Both the position numbers and the translations under genes were made by a program. This document shows positions 16,300-23,363 of a stretch of 36,737 nt of DNA, piece by piece. The notes beneath the pieces were generated by a model. That model was not told the DNA's origin and did no database searches. It worked only from the letters and a program-made list of their open reading frames with translations. Origin of the DNA: Thermincola carboxydiphila (GTDB taxonomy: Bacteria > Bacillota > Thermincolia > Thermincolales > UBA2595); contig JAENZX010000030.1 in assembly GCA_016841045.1 (NCBI GenBank), positions 7,055-43,791 of the forward strand. The letters run 5' to 3'. Position 1 is the stretch's first letter, and every line of letters begins with the position of its first letter.

Positions 16300-16794
16300 T
16301 TGAAGAAACTTTTAGGTGGCGTCATGGCTCTGCTTTTGACTGTTTCAGTGAACACCGGTTCATTGTCTGCAGCACCTATACAGAATTTCAAAACCCATAG
16401 CAGCCATGTAAACCAAAAGTGTCTTAAAGAGAAACATCAAGGCTTGGAAAATTTAATAAGAAGCTCGTTACAGAAAAATAACGGTGATCTAAATAAAGTC
16501 AAGAAAGATGTTAATCAGTATTTAGCAAAGAAACGTGCTTTGCGAGGCGAGAAACTGGCGAGAATAGCCAAGAAAAAAGGTATAAGTGTTGAAGAACTTA
16601 AAACCCGAATTTCTGAAAAACGCCAGGAAAGACTTGAACGCAGGGCAAAAGAAATAGGCGTAACAACGGAAGAGTTAAAAAATCAAATGATTAATAGACA
16701 TCAACAAAAAATGGAATCAATGGCTAAAAATCTAGGCATTACCACTGAACATCTGAAACAGATACTTCCTGACCATCCAGCAAACAAATCTTAA
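16300..16794 (+). CDS. Small secreted helical-repeat protein
   Basis: A 164-residue protein with a signal peptide (MKKLLGGVMALLLTVSVNTG, cleavage probably after SLSAA, about residue 25). The rest is very basic and helical. Residues about 88-160 hold three copies of a roughly 24-residue unit with the cores AKKKGISVEELK, AKEIGVTTEELK and AKNLGITTEHLK. The start is TTG at 16300, chosen because GGGGGT lies 9 nt upstream and the signal peptide begins there. The function is unknown. Such units occur in secreted Clostridia proteins, and a cell-wall or DNA/RNA-binding role would be a guess. Confidence 0.7.
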   Translation: MKKLLGGVMALLLTVSVNTGSLSAAPIQNFKTHSSHVNQKCLKEKHQGLENLIRSSLQKNNGDLNKVKKDVNQYLAKKRALRGEKLARIAKKKGISVEELKTRISEKRQERLERRAKEIGVTTEELKNQMINRHQQKMESMAKNLGITTEHLKQILPDHPANKS

Positions 16795-16802
16795 CTTTTC
16801 AA

Positions 16803-16845
16803 AAAAGGGATTCCCGCCCCTCAAAAGGCAGGAATCCCTTGACTT
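16803..16845. terminator. Intrinsic terminator, near copy of the one at 14359
   Basis: GGGATTCCCGCC and GGCAGGAATCCC form a stem with a CCTCAAAA-type loop. On the minus strand it is followed by TTTTTTG. It can end both the secreted-protein gene and leftward transcripts from the tRNA remnant. Confidence 0.75.
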
Positions 16846-16860
16846 TATACATAAGTATAG

Positions 16861-16940
16861 CGGAGAGAGTGGGATTCGAACCCACGTACGGTTCATCACC
16901 GCACACTCGATTTTGAGTCGACCGCTTTCAACCAACTCAA
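16861..16940 (-). pseudogene. Degenerate tRNA (Ser-like body, CAA anticodon), 5' acceptor strand missing
   Basis: On the minus strand a D-arm, an anticodon arm with loop CTCAAAA, a long variable arm, a good T-arm (GTGGG TTCGAAT CCCAC) and the 3' acceptor strand TCTCTCC with discriminator G are present. The matching 5' acceptor strand GGAGAGA is absent, CCA is not encoded, and one anticodon-stem pair is mismatched. G73 and the acceptor suggest tRNA-Ser, but the loop would read Leu UUG. It is probably a dead remnant and overlaps the end of the acyltransferase gene. Confidence 0.65.
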
Positions 16941-17936
16941 ACTTTTAATCCTAAAAGAAGCTAAAACCGATCTTATATAACCGGGCGTTAAAGTTAATAC
17001 AAAAGCACATACTACAGCAAAAAATATTAGAATTATAATTTCTAAATTTGTATTTATCTTAGTCCATAAGTCAAAATAATGAAACAAAAGGATTAAAAAT
17101 CCATGAAGCAAATAGGGAGCCATTGTTTTAGCTCCGAGGGCTGAATAAAACTTTCGTTCATTGGGGATAAGGAGCAGAAAAAAAGCTGATGATGTAAGTT
17201 GAAAGATTAAAAGTATTAGACGATAAAAACCTGCATACCACTCTGAAAAACCAATATTTTCATAAGAAAGGTATCCAAATAATAGTTCTCGAACCGGCTG
17301 TGGAGGGTTTAAATAATAAACCGAAAGAGCTAATGTCAAAAAGTAAATAATTGAATTAAATTTGTTCCTATATGATATCATCTGAAATATTCGATTATTG
17401 TCTAAGTAATATCCCATCAAGAAGAATGGCAGAAACGTAATTGTCCTGGAAAGGCTCATAATTATACCAATATAACTACAATATCCTGCTATTATAGAAA
17501 GTACTATGGAGAAAAATATTGGGTGTTTTAGTTTTATAATAAAAGGTAAATATAACCTCCATAATAATAGACTAAGTAAAAACCACATTATCCAGTGCGG
17601 CAGCAATATTAAGCTTGCCAGATTGAACTTAAGAGCAAATATATAATTATTGGCTAGATAATAGAGTAATTGAAATAATAAAAATAGCGGTACAAATCTA
17701 AAGATTAAATCTTTTGGCTTTTTTAATTTCTTGGAAAAATATCCTGCTATCAAAACAAAAACAGGCATATGAAAAGTATAAATAGTTATAAAAATAACAT
17801 TTAGAAAACGACTGTAATTTAATAGTGGCTCAATAAAATGCCCCATCACTACCAATATAATTAATATAAACTTGGCGTTATCTAAGAAATTATTACGGTT
17901 TCTCTGTTCAGGTAGTCTCGAAGCTATTTCTGCCAT
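16896..17936 (-). CDS. Acyltransferase 3 family membrane protein
   Basis: A 346-residue integral membrane protein with about ten hydrophobic segments. The family N-terminus is present: NNFLDNAKFILIILVVMGHF, with the conserved His, then FHMPVFVLIAGYFSKK. Members O-acylate cell-surface sugars or other acceptors. The ATG at 17936 has GGGAG about 10 nt upstream. The last 14 or so residues (ending VDSKSSVR) are encoded by the tRNA remnant, so the original C-terminus may have been lost at a junction. AT-rich codon use fits the chromosome rather than the element to the right. Confidence 0.85.
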   Translation of the reverse strand: MAEIASRLPEQRNRNNFLDNAKFILIILVVMGHFIEPLLNYSRFLNVIFITIYTFHMPVFVLIAGYFSKKLKKPKDLIFRFVPLFLLFQLLYYLANNYIFALKFNLASLILLPHWIMWFLLSLLLWRLYLPFIIKLKHPIFFSIVLSIIAGYCSYIGIIMSLSRTITFLPFFLMGYYLDNNRIFQMISYRNKFNSIIYFLTLALSVYYLNPPQPVRELLFGYLSYENIGFSEWYAGFYRLILLIFQLTSSAFFLLLIPNERKFYSALGAKTMAPYLLHGFLILLFHYFDLWTKINTNLEIIILIFFAVVCAFVLTLTPGYIRSVLASFRIKSLSWLKAVDSKSSVR

Positions 17937-18148
17937 ATTAATCTGTCTCCCTCATTTATTGAATCTCCTTCTTTAATTCGACCAGAAATGGCAATTCCCT
18001 CCAACTGCTAAATTGAATCGTTTGGTTTGCCGCCGACTTCCTTCAGATTCCACCTCACGGCAGATACCCTTGTCTTAAGCTATGGCTGCTACTGCCTGAC
18101 CATTCGGGACTTTAACCCTATAGATAGCGCCCATGCCGCATGCAAAAA
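17937..18148. other. Gene-free stretch between acyltransferase and tRNA-Ser remnant
   Basis: I see no supported gene. An open frame across 18027-18302 runs through the tRNA remnant and is not credible. The middle part (about 18027-18140) looks like a dispersed non-coding or insertion-derived sequence, but I cannot name it. Confidence 0.4.
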
Positions 18149-18174
18149 CGGGTTACAGCAAAAAGCTGTAACCC
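18149..18174 (-). terminator. Terminator of the former tRNA-Ser(CGA) gene
   Basis: GGGTTACAGC and GCTGTAACCC form a perfect 10-bp stem with an AAAAA/TTTTT loop. On the minus strand it is followed by GTTTTTG. It lies 16 nt beyond the tRNA 3' end. Confidence 0.75.
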
Positions 18175-18189
18175 TTGATATATCTTTTA

Positions 18190-18249
18190 TGGCGGAGGAG
18201 AGGAGATTCGAACTCCTGGTAGAGCAAAACCCTACAATTGATTTCGAGT
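18190..18249 (-). other. Attachment site: 3' half of tRNA-Ser(CGA)
   Basis: On the minus strand the sequence runs from the anticodon loop CTCGAAA through a variable arm, a T-arm with TTCGAAT, acceptor CTCCTCC, discriminator G and encoded CCA. Upstream of the loop the anticodon stem and the whole D-arm and 5' acceptor are missing, and the foreign sequence begins. This is the classic scar of site-specific integration in a tRNA gene. The 5' half with a restored 3' half should lie at the far end of the element, beyond the window. Confidence 0.8.
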
Positions 18250-18398
18250 TATTTGAAGGCAAGTCCTTATGGATTCACGAGAGTAACTTTAAGAGAAGAT
18301 GAAATCCCGCAAACCCGCATAAATAAAGGCTTTTCAGGCACAAACGCCGATATTTCCCCGCAGGGGCATACCACACTGATTTAGCGGTTTTCAGGGCA

Positions 18399-18420
18399 AA
18401 GTGTAGAAAAAGTGTAGAAA
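18399..18420. repeat. Tandem 11-bp direct repeats near the element end
   Basis: AAGTGTAGAAA occurs twice head to tail, about 150 bp inside the attachment site. This is a likely place for integrase arm-type or excisionase sites. Between 18250 and 18578 there is no gene. Confidence 0.45.
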
Positions 18421-18581
18421 AACAACCGGCGAAATAACCTTAAGATACTTTAGTTTCCCGGCGATTTGAAAAAGCAAAACCAAGCGTACCCTACCATTGA
18501 CATTGATTTTTAACAGAACATCCTGCAGCAGACAGAGCATAATTCTCTGTCCTAAGGATCAATGTGATGGGAGGAACGATG

Positions 18582-19142
18582 ATGGCAACCGACTACTCTT
18601 ACCTTCTGGCTGAATATCCGGAGAAGATAAGTCAAGACCAGCTTTACAGAATTTGCCGCATAAGCAAACGAAAAGCCACATGGCTTTTGGAGAACGGATA
18701 TATCCCCTGCGAGGATACCGGCAAAAAGACCCGCAGGTTTAAAATCCAAATAACCGACGTTATTGCATACCTTACCCGCTTGGAAGAATCTCCTGAGACC
18801 CTGCTGACACCACCGGGGATATTTTCAAGCGGAATAAAATATAAACCGAAGCGCCAAACGGCGAAGGCAATCAACTCCGAGAAGTTTATGGCAATGCTTA
18901 AGAACAAGTGGCACACTTTTCCGGATGCCCTCACGGTAAATGATGTCACAAAGCTAACGGGATACTGCCAAACCACAGTATCCGAGTGGATAAAGACAAA
19001 AAAGATAACTGGGGTATGGTATTACAACAAATACTTAGTGCCAAAGGAGTGCCTGATAGAATATATGGCAACTAAAGCGCACCGTATCCATCAGAAGTCC
19101 AAGAAGCACATGGAGCTGTTGGAGCAGTATCAAAATCCCTAA
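18582..19142 (+). CDS. Excisionase-like double helix-turn-helix protein
   Basis: A protein of about 186 residues with two MerR/excisionase-type DNA-binding modules. The first is at about 12-58 (QDQLYRICRISKRKATWLL, then the wing TRRFKIQITDVIAYL). The second is at about 115-165 (LTVNDVTKLTGYCQTTVSEW, then YYNKYLVPKECLIEYM). The ATG at 18582 is chosen because GGGAGG lies 7 nt upstream; GTG 18564 and ATG 18579 are alternatives. As the gene nearest the attachment site it may direct excision or control the integrase. The role is inferred from fold and place. Confidence 0.65.
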   Translation: MATDYSYLLAEYPEKISQDQLYRICRISKRKATWLLENGYIPCEDTGKKTRRFKIQITDVIAYLTRLEESPETLLTPPGIFSSGIKYKPKRQTAKAINSEKFMAMLKNKWHTFPDALTVNDVTKLTGYCQTTVSEWIKTKKITGVWYYNKYLVPKECLIEYMATKAHRIHQKSKKHMELLEQYQNP

Positions 19143-19151
19143 ATGACATAG

Positions 19152-19184
19152 GCCCACCGAAGTCATATCCAACGGTGGGCTATT
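19152..19184. terminator. Bidirectional terminator between convergent genes
   Basis: GCCCACCG (19152-19159 region) and CGGTGGGC (19173-19180) pair and are followed by TATTTT on the plus strand. It separates the excisionase-like gene from the convergent DUF4143 gene. Confidence 0.75.
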
Positions 19185-19185
19185 T

Positions 19186-20400
19186 TCAATTCCAATCATC
19201 GGTCAGAAGAAATTCACGTATGTTCCGATGCTTGAGGCCATCCCTGCTCATATCAAATTCGTCATAGGACACAACATACTTGGGATAGTTATCTTTTATA
19301 GCATCATATGCTCCGAATTCACGCTGGATCGTTTCCTCAGAGGCAAGCAGATAGGCCACTTGAACATAGAGCTTTTGCCCTTGCTTTTCAGCGATAAAAT
19401 CAATCTCTTTTTCTCCTGCTTTTCCAACGGTAACTTTATAGCCCCGGCGCAGCAACTCCATAAAAACAATATTCTCAAAAATGAGATTGATATCTTTCAT
19501 ATTCCCGCCGAAAACAGCCTCCCTGATTCCGTGGTCAGCAATGTAGTATTTTTCATTGACAGTGAGGATTTTCTTCCCCTGCAAATCCTGTCTGCGGACA
19601 CGGTAGAATAAAAAAGCATCCTCGCAAGCCTTGATGTAGTTCAATATGGTTTCCGGCGCAACGGTGCGGCCCTCGCTTTTGAGATATTTGGAAATTGCCG
19701 TAGCGGAAAAGGTCGTACTGACATTTGCCGTAATATAGGCAATGATGCGCTCCAGCAAATCAACATCCCGGATATTGTTGCGTTTCACAATGTCTTTCAG
19801 GACAACGGAGTTGTAGAGATCCTGCAGATACTGACGGCTCGGCTGTTCGGCATAGCGGAGATTGCTCAAATATGGCATCCCGCCATCAGTCAGATACCGG
19901 GTAAACATCACTCTCGAATCGGCATTGGGAAAAACCTCTTGATACAGCTTTGAAAACTCTTGAAAAGAAAAAGGATAAATCACAAACTCTACATACCTTC
20001 CTGCAAGGTATGTGGCCAGTTCTCCCGAAAGCAGCTTGGCATTGGAGCCGGTAATATAAATATCACAGTCAAATTCAACCCGAAAGGAATTGATGCACTT
20101 TTCCCAGCCGGCAACTTCTTGAATTTCATCAAAAAACAGATATGCCTTGCCGGAGATGTCCTTCACCCGCCTGGTAATTTCCTCATGCAAGGCGTTTGCA
20201 AAGCAAAGGTGTGCGTTGCTCATATTCTCAAAATTGATAGAAATAAACTGATTTTCATTTACACCGGAGGTGACCAGTTCTTGCTTAATTAATTCCAGCA
20301 TAACAGATTTTCCGCTGCGCCGGATGCCGGTTAAAACCTTAATGAGCTCGTTTCCTATAAAGGGACGAATGCGGCTCATATATAACTCTCGTTTGATCAT
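19186..20400 (-). CDS. AAA ATPase with DUF4143 domain
   Basis: A 404-residue protein. Residues about 15-150 are an AAA_14 ATPase with Walker A TGIRRSGKSVML, Walker B AYLFFDEIQEV and the sensor YITGSNAKLLSGE. Residues about 195-360 are a DUF4143 domain with DIVKRNNIRD and EIDFIAE, the latter nuclease-like in appearance. The ATG at 20400 has SD AAAGGAGG; a longer frame to 20451 lacks a better SD. It is the only leftward gene in this part of the element, which suggests an inserted cargo gene. Its biological role is unknown. Confidence 0.85.
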   Translation of the reverse strand: MIKRELYMSRIRPFIGNELIKVLTGIRRSGKSVMLELIKQELVTSGVNENQFISINFENMSNAHLCFANALHEEITRRVKDISGKAYLFFDEIQEVAGWEKCINSFRVEFDCDIYITGSNAKLLSGELATYLAGRYVEFVIYPFSFQEFSKLYQEVFPNADSRVMFTRYLTDGGMPYLSNLRYAEQPSRQYLQDLYNSVVLKDIVKRNNIRDVDLLERIIAYITANVSTTFSATAISKYLKSEGRTVAPETILNYIKACEDAFLFYRVRRQDLQGKKILTVNEKYYIADHGIREAVFGGNMKDINLIFENIVFMELLRRGYKVTVGKAGEKEIDFIAEKQGQKLYVQVAYLLASEETIQREFGAYDAIKDNYPKYVVSYDEFDMSRDGLKHRNIREFLLTDDWN

Positions 20401-20451
20401 AAACAAAAGACCTCCTTTGTTATACCTGATACCATAACAGCACAATATCAC

Positions 20452-20501
20452 AGATACATCTTAAAATCAAGTTTATTTATATGATTTTATAAGATATATC
20501 T
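20452..20501. repeat. Long near-perfect inverted repeat upstream of the DUF4143 gene
   Basis: The arm AGATACATCTTAAAATCA (20452-20469) pairs with TGATTTTATAAGATATATCT (20482-20501), allowing one mismatch and a 2-nt bulge. It lies in the gap between divergent transcription units and contains the palindrome AAGATATATCTT. It may be an operator of the ATPase gene. Confidence 0.45.
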
Positions 20502-20551
20502 TACAAAAACTATATTTCTACAAAATTCAACACATAAAGTGAAATTCAATT

Positions 20552-20610
20552 AAAGCACCGGGGAATCGGAGTGCAGAAATGCACTTCAATTCCCCGGCTT
20601 TTCTTTTTCC
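20552..20610 (+). terminator. Strong hairpin with T-run ahead of the first rightward element genes
   Basis: CCGGGGAATCGGAGTGCA and TGCACTTCAATTCCCCGG form a very long stem with a GAAA loop, flanked by AAAGC/GCTTT and followed by TTCTTTTTCC. No plus-strand gene lies upstream, so it is either a leader attenuator or a terminator kept from an earlier arrangement. Confidence 0.65.
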
Positions 20611-20626
20611 AGAAGGGAGGAAAGAT

Positions 20627-20857
20627 ATGTTGGTACGCTACAAGAAAAACAAGAAACCTGCCTGTTATGATTCTGATGTCCTTGTAACAACAGGTCCGAT
20701 ACCGGCAGCTGAACGGCCTAAGGGACCATTTAAAAGCTGCGGAAACTGCCCCTACCCCTCTCATGGTTTTATCTGCTACAGTTCCGAGGGAGATTGCCTT
20801 AGAACCGATATGCAGAAAATAAACAAAAAACCCAATACAAAACAAAAGCCCATATGA
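20627..20857 (+). CDS. Small cysteine-containing protein of unknown function
   Basis: A 76-residue, basic, soluble protein. Four cysteines in the middle and C-terminal part (SCGNCPYPSHGFICYSSEGD and the following CL) could bind zinc. The ATG at 20627 has GGGAGG 8 nt upstream. It is followed 13 nt later by the DUF4314 gene, so the two are co-transcribed. I do not recognise it. Confidence 0.6.
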   Translation: MLVRYKKNKKPACYDSDVLVTTGPIPAAERPKGPFKSCGNCPYPSHGFICYSSEGDCLRTDMQKINKKPNTKQKPI

Positions 20858-20870
20858 AGGAGGAACAAAT

Positions 20871-21596
20871 ATGAGATATGACAGTGAATTTCTGAGATTG
20901 CTCAAGGAGAAGTATCCGCCCGGTACACGAATCTGTCTCACAAAAATGAACGATCCCTATGCCCCCATACCACCCGGTACAGAAGGTACGGTGGATTTTA
21001 TTGACGATGCGTGCGGAATTCACATGCAATGGGACAACGGGCGCTCCCTTGCCCTCATTCCTGGGGAGGACTCGTTCTCAAAAATATCTCCTCCGCTCCA
21101 GACTCTCAAGCTATATATGCCGCTTACTGTAAAGGAATACGAGCGCAACGAATGGGGAGATTGGGAGGATTATCCCTCGGAGCTGGATCAAGACACTATC
21201 CTCTCCTATCACGATTCTATCCTTGCAGCTATTGTGAAAGAGCGAAGGCCTGAGGAAACAGAACGCGGACTCATGAAATACTATCCTAAAAATGACACCG
21301 TAAATCAGAAAGTTCAGTCCTTCTTTTTTACAGTGGAACAGATTGGCAGCAAGCTGATGGGTGTGGCCGAATGCCGCATACAAGGGAGTTTGAGTGATTC
21401 AGAGCTGGAGCAGCTTAAGGATTATGTTTCCGGTCAGGCATCAGACGGCTTTGGTGAAGGTTTTGAGCAGCATCCCATAAAAACAGGCAATGGTGAAATC
21501 TATGTCAGCCTATGGAGCAGTGATAAAAACTGGAGCATCATGACGCCGGATGAGTTGGCGCAAAGTCAACAGATGGGAGGAATGCAGCTTGGATAA
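20871..21596 (+). CDS. DUF4314-domain protein
   Basis: A 241-residue protein of unknown function. Residues about 15-70 form the DUF4314 domain, a small beta-barrel-like unit with GTRICLTKMNDPYAPIPPGT, GTVDFIDDACGIHMQWDNGR and SLALIPGEDSF. Residues about 80-241 are an acidic region with no motif I recognise. SD AAGGAGGAA precedes the ATG. DUF4314 is common on clostridial conjugative elements and plasmids, which supports the element assignment. Confidence 0.7.
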   Translation: MRYDSEFLRLLKEKYPPGTRICLTKMNDPYAPIPPGTEGTVDFIDDACGIHMQWDNGRSLALIPGEDSFSKISPPLQTLKLYMPLTVKEYERNEWGDWEDYPSELDQDTILSYHDSILAAIVKERRPEETERGLMKYYPKNDTVNQKVQSFFFTVEQIGSKLMGVAECRIQGSLSDSELEQLKDYVSGQASDGFGEGFEQHPIKTGNGEIYVSLWSSDKNWSIMTPDELAQSQQMGGMQLG

Positions 21597-21705
21597 TATC
21601 TTGACCGTTCTGACCGGAGATGAATAGCAGAATTTCTTTTGGTATTTGGTATAGCTTTCCTATAAAAAGTGTGGCATTGTGTTGTAATTGAAGGAGGTGG
21701 ACAGA

Positions 21706-21993
21706 ATGGAGTTATGGAAAGAGACCTTACAAACTGCATTAGAAGAACGTCTTGACGCAGCGTTTGCGGAATTGGCAGAATCCAACCCTGCTGTCCGGGA
21801 GGCTGTCAAACAGCAGCGGGATGCATCGGTGCTGGTGAAGGATCATCCGAAATACGATGACGAATTGAAGCAGATAGTGGACTCATATTTTGAAGCTATG
21901 CAGCTTTTGCTCGGTGAATACAGCCGACATCTGTACATCCAAGGCGCCAAGGACTGTGTGGTGGTTTTGAGAGAGCTTGGCGTAATCAAGTAG
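21706..21993 (+). CDS. Small helical protein of unknown function
   Basis: A 95-residue acidic, all-helical protein (MELWKETLQTALEERLDAAF; later YFEAMQLLLGEYSRHLYIQG). A very strong SD (AAGGAGGTGG) fixes the ATG at 21706. It stands alone between a promoter-less gap and a terminator at 21993. Similar small proteins occur on Clostridia mobile elements; the function is unknown. Confidence 0.55.
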   Translation: MELWKETLQTALEERLDAAFAELAESNPAVREAVKQQRDASVLVKDHPKYDDELKQIVDSYFEAMQLLLGEYSRHLYIQGAKDCVVVLRELGVIK

Positions 21994-22018
21994 CGCAGGC
22001 AATGATGCCTGTGCTTTT
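21993..22018 (+). terminator. Terminator after the 95-residue protein gene
   Basis: GCGCAGGCA and TGCCTGTGC pair around ATGA and are followed by TTTTTT. Confidence 0.85.
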
Positions 22019-22033
22019 TTAGATTCAAAATCA

Positions 22034-22077
22034 AAACAGGGCCGTTTCCCCAAACAGGAGGCGGCCCTGTTTTTTAT
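22034..22077 (+). terminator. Second strong terminator-like hairpin
   Basis: AAACAGGGCCG and CGGCCCTGTTT form an 11-bp stem followed by TTTTATC. Coming only 16 nt after another terminator, it isolates the next operon and may instead be a leader element of it. Confidence 0.75.
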
Positions 22078-22126
22078 CATTTGTCCTGCCTTTCTTTCCG
22101 GGGAAGCGGTCGGAAAGGAGGTAAAC

Positions 22127-22459
22127 ATGTTGAAAAAACAGCTTGCGGAATATCTGCACCGCTATCATCACGGTGCGGAAAATGCCGTCACCAGCAAAGA
22201 ACTGGAACACACCTTTTGTGTTTCCGGTAAGGAACTGCGCGACATTGTCAACAGCCTGCGTCGCGAAGGCATCCCTATCGCCAGCGATCAAAGCGGATAT
22301 TTTTACGCAAGAACCGAAGCGGAAATCCGGCTGACCATCCGTCATATGAGAAGCCGTATCAGCGGGATCAGCGCCGCAATCGGAGGGCTCAGGCATTCCC
22401 TCACGGCATTTGACGATACGCAGATATGCCTGCCGCTGGAGGGAGGTGATGACTCCTGA
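22127..22459 (+). CDS. Small winged-helix-like protein
   Basis: A 110-residue basic protein. Residues about 5-60 look like a winged helix: AVTSKELEHTFCVSGKELRD, then IVNSLRREGIPIASDQSGYF. The end is helical. SD GGAAAGGAGG lies before the ATG. Its stop overlaps a CTG that may start the methylase gene, so the two should be translated together. It may regulate or recruit the methylase; this is inference. Confidence 0.65.
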   Translation: MLKKQLAEYLHRYHHGAENAVTSKELEHTFCVSGKELRDIVNSLRREGIPIASDQSGYFYARTEAEIRLTIRHMRSRISGISAAIGGLRHSLTAFDDTQICLPLEGGDDS

Positions 22460-22467
22460 ACAGCTTT

Positions 22468-23298
22468 ATGTCATGGATCGGCGGCAAAAAATCCCTGCGT
22501 GAGCTGATCGTCACACTGTTTCCCCTCTACTACGAAAGATACATTGAAGTATTCGGCGGAGGCGGCTGGATACTGTTTCACAAGCCGCCCGGTAACGACT
22601 TTGAGGTATATAACGATTTCAACGGACTGCTGGTTAACTTGTACCGCTGTGTACGGGAAAAGCCGGATGAACTGATAGAAGCACTGCGTTATGTCCTCAA
22701 CGCCCGCGCAGACTTTGACCTTGTTAAAAATACCCTCGCCCGTGACAGTCCTGCTTCCGATGTACAGAAGGCAGCCTGGTTTTACCAGCTTATCCGCTAC
22801 AGCTACGCATCGGGACTTACCAGCTATGGCAGTCAGCCCCATGATATGTGGTCCAATTTTCCACTGATTGAACAGGCTCACAGACGGCTTGCCAAAGTGG
22901 TGATCGAAAACAAGGACTTTGAGAAGTTGATTGGGCAATACGACCGCCCCGTCAGCTTTTTCTACTGTGACCCGCCGTACTTTGAAACCGAGGGCTACTA
23001 CAAAAACGTGGGTGAGGACGGCTTTACAGAAAAAGATCACATCCGCCTGCGGGATGCTCTGCTGCGAATTGAGGGCAAATTCCTGCTGTCCTACAATGAC
23101 TGCGATTTTATCCGCAATTTGTATGATGCGCCGGGTATCCAAATTGATTCCTATACCCGCATCAATAACATCAAGCAGCGGTATGACAACGGAGCGCAGT
23201 TCCCCGAAATCCTCATTGCCAATTACGATATGGGGGAACGGACGAGGGAGGCCCCGGCGCAACTCAATTTATTTGACAACGGCGGGATTGAGTTCTGA
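22468..23298 (+). CDS. D12-class DNA adenine methyltransferase
   Basis: A protein of about 276 residues that transfers a methyl group from SAM to N6 of adenine. Motif X/I is seen in MSWIGGKKSLR and the FGGGGWILF loop. The catalytic motif IV CDPPYF is at about residue 170. LSYNDCDFIRNLY follows, then the C-terminal LNLFD. The alpha arrangement and length match Dam-like orphan enzymes of phages and mobile elements. The ATG at 22468 has no nearby SD. CTG 22456, 8 nt from GGGAGGTG and overlapping the upstream stop, may be the true start and would add LNSF. No restriction endonuclease is adjacent. The target site is unknown. Confidence 0.88.
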   Translation: MSWIGGKKSLRELIVTLFPLYYERYIEVFGGGGWILFHKPPGNDFEVYNDFNGLLVNLYRCVREKPDELIEALRYVLNARADFDLVKNTLARDSPASDVQKAAWFYQLIRYSYASGLTSYGSQPHDMWSNFPLIEQAHRRLAKVVIENKDFEKLIGQYDRPVSFFYCDPPYFETEGYYKNVGEDGFTEKDHIRLRDALLRIEGKFLLSYNDCDFIRNLYDAPGIQIDSYTRINNIKQRYDNGAQFPEILIANYDMGERTREAPAQLNLFDNGGIEF

Positions 23299-23363
23299 CC
23301 GAAAAACCAAAAAAGGAACACCGTACCTATCTGGGCAAATATTTAAAGGAGAGGATAGATTCC

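Noticed and set aside
16732-16935. 67-codon minus-strand frame over the terminator and tRNA remnant
   Set aside because: Antisense to the secreted-protein gene end and composed of tRNA sequence; no SD.
18027-18302. 91-codon plus-strand frame
   Set aside because: It runs through the tRNA-Ser(CGA) remnant in antisense and has no SD.
19186-20400. DUF4143 ATPase as a proven defence or toxin gene
   Set aside because: The sequence shows an ATPase and DUF4143 only; nothing in it or its neighbours establishes a defence role.
22471-23262. 263-codon minus-strand frame
   Set aside because: It is the mirror frame of the DNA methylase, which has clear catalytic motifs.
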